Shown: piece after piece, positions 4,494-5,630 of the stretch
Position numbering within the stretch: the stretch's first letter is position 1
Layout of the letters: each line of letters opens with the position of its first letter
NCBI GenBank assembly: GCA_964549155.1
Contig: CAZJUG010000032.1
Coordinates: 1 to 5,630, forward strand
Reading direction: 5' to 3'
Length of the DNA stretch: 5,630 nucleotides
Origin: CAKZRD01 sp964549155
GTDB lineage: Archaea; Nanobdellota; Nanobdellia; Pacearchaeales; GW2011-AR1
Program-made: the position numbers and the translations under genes
Notes under the pieces: generated by a model
What the model saw: only the letters and a program-made list of their open reading frames with translations
Databases searched by the model: none
What the model was told of the DNA's origin: nothing

Positions 4494-4614
4494 AAGACTC
4501 AGAAAACTTTGTTTTCTGATTCCTCGGTTCTCCTTGAACCTCGTAGGGGTACTCGCACCTCTTTGGTGTCGAACCTACGGAGAATCGAACCAGTTCAATT
4601 CTATTGTTGGTGAG
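4494..4614. other. Structured non-coding stretch between tRNA-His and the HisRS operon
   Basis: This 121-nt stretch holds a strong hairpin CAGAAAAC-TTT-GTTTTCTG (4500-4518) whose ends match the CAGAAA/TTTCTG hairpins at 478-498 and 570-592. Element copy B follows (4538-4575), and TTCTCC 4529-4534 can pair with GGAGAA 4579-4584 around it. It is bounded by GGCGGGAG at 4486-4493 and the same octamer at 4615-4622, the latter being the tRNA-His 3' acceptor end. No ORF with sensible content is present. Confidence 0.5.
4538..4575 (+). repeat. tRNA-adjacent structured element, copy B
   Basis: This is the 38-nt partner of 668-706. The hairpin ACCTC-GTA-GGGGT (4538-4550) keeps pairing through a T-G wobble where copy A has T-A. 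The hairpin GCACC-TCTTT-GGTGT (4555-4569) differs only in its loop. In the alternative fold CGTAGG 4542-4547 pairs with CCTACG 4574-4579, and the T4544/A4577 pair replaces the A674/T709 pair of copy A, a compensatory change. Its nearer edge is 39 nt past the tRNA-His 3' end. Confidence 0.6.
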
Positions 4615-4686
4615 GGCGGGAGGGGAGAATTGAACTCCCGTCTCACGAGCCACAGTCGTGCATTCTACCATTGAACTACAACCGCC
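4615..4686 (-). tRNA. tRNA-His (anticodon GUG)
   Basis: Cloverleaf: G-1 at 4686 and C73 at 4615, the identity pair of archaeal and bacterial tRNA-His; D stem GTTC/GAAT with loop AATGGTA; anticodon stem CACGA/TCGTG with loop CTGTGGC; variable AGAC; T arm GGGAG-TTCAATT-CTCCC; no encoded CCA and no intron. The acceptor is imperfect: GGCGGTTG against CTCCCGCC leaves T5-C68 and T6-T67 unpaired. A TATA box lies 27 nt upstream. It is on the same strand as and just upstream of the HisRS operon, though that operon has its own TATA box. Confidence 0.93.
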
Positions 4687-4713
4687 ATTATAATTTAGTT
4701 GAAAGTTAAAGGG

Positions 4714-4721
4714 TATAAAAA
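4714..4721 (-). promoter_or_regulatory. TATA box for tRNA-His
   Basis: TTTTTATA on the minus strand, preceded by AAAACC as a possible TFB recognition element. The predicted start is about six bases before G-1. Box and spacing match those of tRNA-Leu. Confidence 0.7.
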
Positions 4722-4799
4722 GGTTTTTGATAGAAAAAATATTAGGGTTACGACTAGGATAATCTTTCTTAATTATGCCGACAATCCTGTTGATTTATC

Positions 4800-4844
4800 A
4801 TAAACTTTATCAGAGGATATAGTTTATAAAGTTATCTTCATAAC
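4800..4844 (+). promoter_or_regulatory. GTPase promoter: TATA box within inverted repeats
   Basis: TTTATAAA at 4823-4830 begins 29 nt before ATG 4852, indicating a leaderless start. Inverted repeats surround and overlap it: ATAAACT 4800-4806 with AGTTTAT 4821-4827, AACTTTAT 4803-4810 with ATAAAGTT 4826-4833, and GTTAT 4831-4835 with ATAAC 4840-4844. These may be a repressor site, but AT-rich sequence makes such repeats fairly easy by chance. Confidence 0.5.
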
Positions 4845-4851
4845 TAGAACT

Positions 4852-5630
4852 ATGAAATTCCCAAAAACATGGAGAGTAAATAGGCCTGTAGATGTTGCAT
4901 CAAGGACCAAGGAAAAAGAAAAGTATCCAGATATAGTTCTTAAACTATTGGACACAAGCGATGTAATAATTGAGGTTTTAGATGCAAGATTTCCTGAGGA
5001 GACTAGGAATAGAGAAATTGAGGGAATGATTCTAAAAAGAAAAAAAAGACTGATTTTTGCTTTAAACAAATCTGATCTAATTGACAAAGATAAATTTGTT
5101 GTTCCGAAAGATATGAAGCCTTTTGTTTTCATTTCGTGTAAAAAAAGAGTAGGTTCAAGAGTTTTAAGAGATTTAATTAAGAGAGAAGTTAGGTATAGGG
5201 GTGAAAAATTTGATAGGGCCCAAGTTGGAATAATTGGTTATCCAAATACTGGGAAGTCTTCTTTGATAAATTTTCTTATAGGAAGAAGTTCTGCAAAAAC
5301 AGCATATGAAGCAGGATTTACCAAGGGTTTGCAAAAATTAAGATTGTCTTCAAAAATCCTTTTGATGGATACTCCTGGAGTAATTCCCAAGGATAAATAT
5401 TCTCATACAGACCAGATAAAAGTTGCACATCATGTGATGGTTGGGGCAAGAAACTATGATAAAGTTAAAGGTCCGGAGTTTATTGTTTCTGAACTTTTGA
5501 AGACTCATTCAAAACCTGTTTCAGACTACTACAAAATAGACTTCAAGGATGATGTAGAAATTCTTTTAGAACAACTTGGAAAGAAGAGAAATTTTCTTGT
5601 TAGGGGAGGAATAGTAGACGAGGACAGGAC
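4852..5630 (+). CDS. Circularly permuted YlqF/RbgA-type GTPase (cut by window end)
   Basis: The first 259 residues are visible with no stop before the edge. The G motifs come in the permuted order typical of this family: G4 NKSD (72-75), G5 SCK (95-97), G1 P-loop GYPNTGKSS (129-137), G2 threonine probably Thr158 in GFTKG (155-159), and G3 DTPG (173-176). Known relatives are bacterial RbgA/YlqF and eukaryotic Nog2, Nug1 and Lsg1, which assemble the large ribosomal subunit. A cytoplasmic role in 50S maturation is therefore the best inference. Residues 188-259 are the start of the C-terminal helical region that contacts rRNA in relatives. ATG 4852 is supported by the TATA box exactly 29 nt upstream, as for the TspO gene. 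It is divergent from tRNA-His. Confidence 0.93.
   Translation, partial: MKFPKTWRVNRPVDVASRTKEKEKYPDIVLKLLDTSDVIIEVLDARFPEETRNREIEGMILKRKKRLIFALNKSDLIDKDKFVVPKDMKPFVFISCKKRVGSRVLRDLIKREVRYRGEKFDRAQVGIIGYPNTGKSSLINFLIGRSSAKTAYEAGFTKGLQKLRLSSKILLMDTPGVIPKDKYSHTDQIKVAHHVMVGARNYDKVKGPEFIVSELLKTHSKPVSDYYKIDFKDDVEILLEQLGKKRNFLVRGGIVDEDR

Noticed and set aside
4432..4671. 79-aa minus-strand ORF
   Set aside because: It runs through tRNA-His and the repeat element; its sequence is translated tRNA.
4824..5132. 102-aa minus-strand ORF
   Set aside because: It is the shadow of the GTPase, whose plus-strand G motifs are unmistakable.

Overview
This window most likely comes from a small, AT-rich archaeal genome, probably of the DPANN type (Woesearchaeota/Pacearchaeota-like); the phylum is an inference. 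Direct archaeal signs are a tRNA-Leu gene whose 55-nt intron folds into a bulge-helix-bulge splice motif, tRNAs without encoded CCA, a tRNA-His carrying an encoded G-1:C73 pair, and TTTAAATA-type TATA boxes. Two of these boxes begin exactly 29 nt before an ATG, which suggests leaderless mRNAs. Purine-rich Shine-Dalgarno sites precede other genes.

Layout. 1-348: a small unrecognised + strand ORF (124-348), with a possible tiny overlapping ORF just upstream. 349-873: no convincing gene, but a dense set of hairpins and repeated modules that looks like structured non-coding RNA. 874-1011 (-): tRNA-Leu(UAG) with intron. 1142-1498 (-): a small RRM protein with an RGG tail. 1746-2216 (+): a TspO/MBR membrane protein, divergent from the RRM gene. 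2259-4438 (-): an operon read as four-helix membrane protein, then histidyl-tRNA synthetase, then an assembly gap of exactly 100 N, then the C-terminal part of a TIM-barrel sugar isomerase/endonuclease-IV-like protein. The open frame across the gap is an artefact, not a fusion. 4494-4614: a second structured non-coding stretch. 4615-4686 (-): tRNA-His. 4852-end (+): a circularly permuted YlqF/RbgA-type GTPase, cut by the window edge.

The main theme is translation: two tRNAs, HisRS next to tRNA-His, a probable ribosome-assembly GTPase and an RNA-binding protein. The most unusual feature is a roughly 38-nt element present twice (668-706 and 4538-4575) in non-coding DNA beside each tRNA gene, in the same orientation. 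The two copies differ by 3 substitutions and 1 indel, and the changes mostly preserve possible base pairing. Related pieces (a GTTGRAGTGACCTC box and a duplicated double-hairpin) occur at 368-620. Together they suggest an uncharacterised tRNA-adjacent RNA element or small non-coding repeat family.
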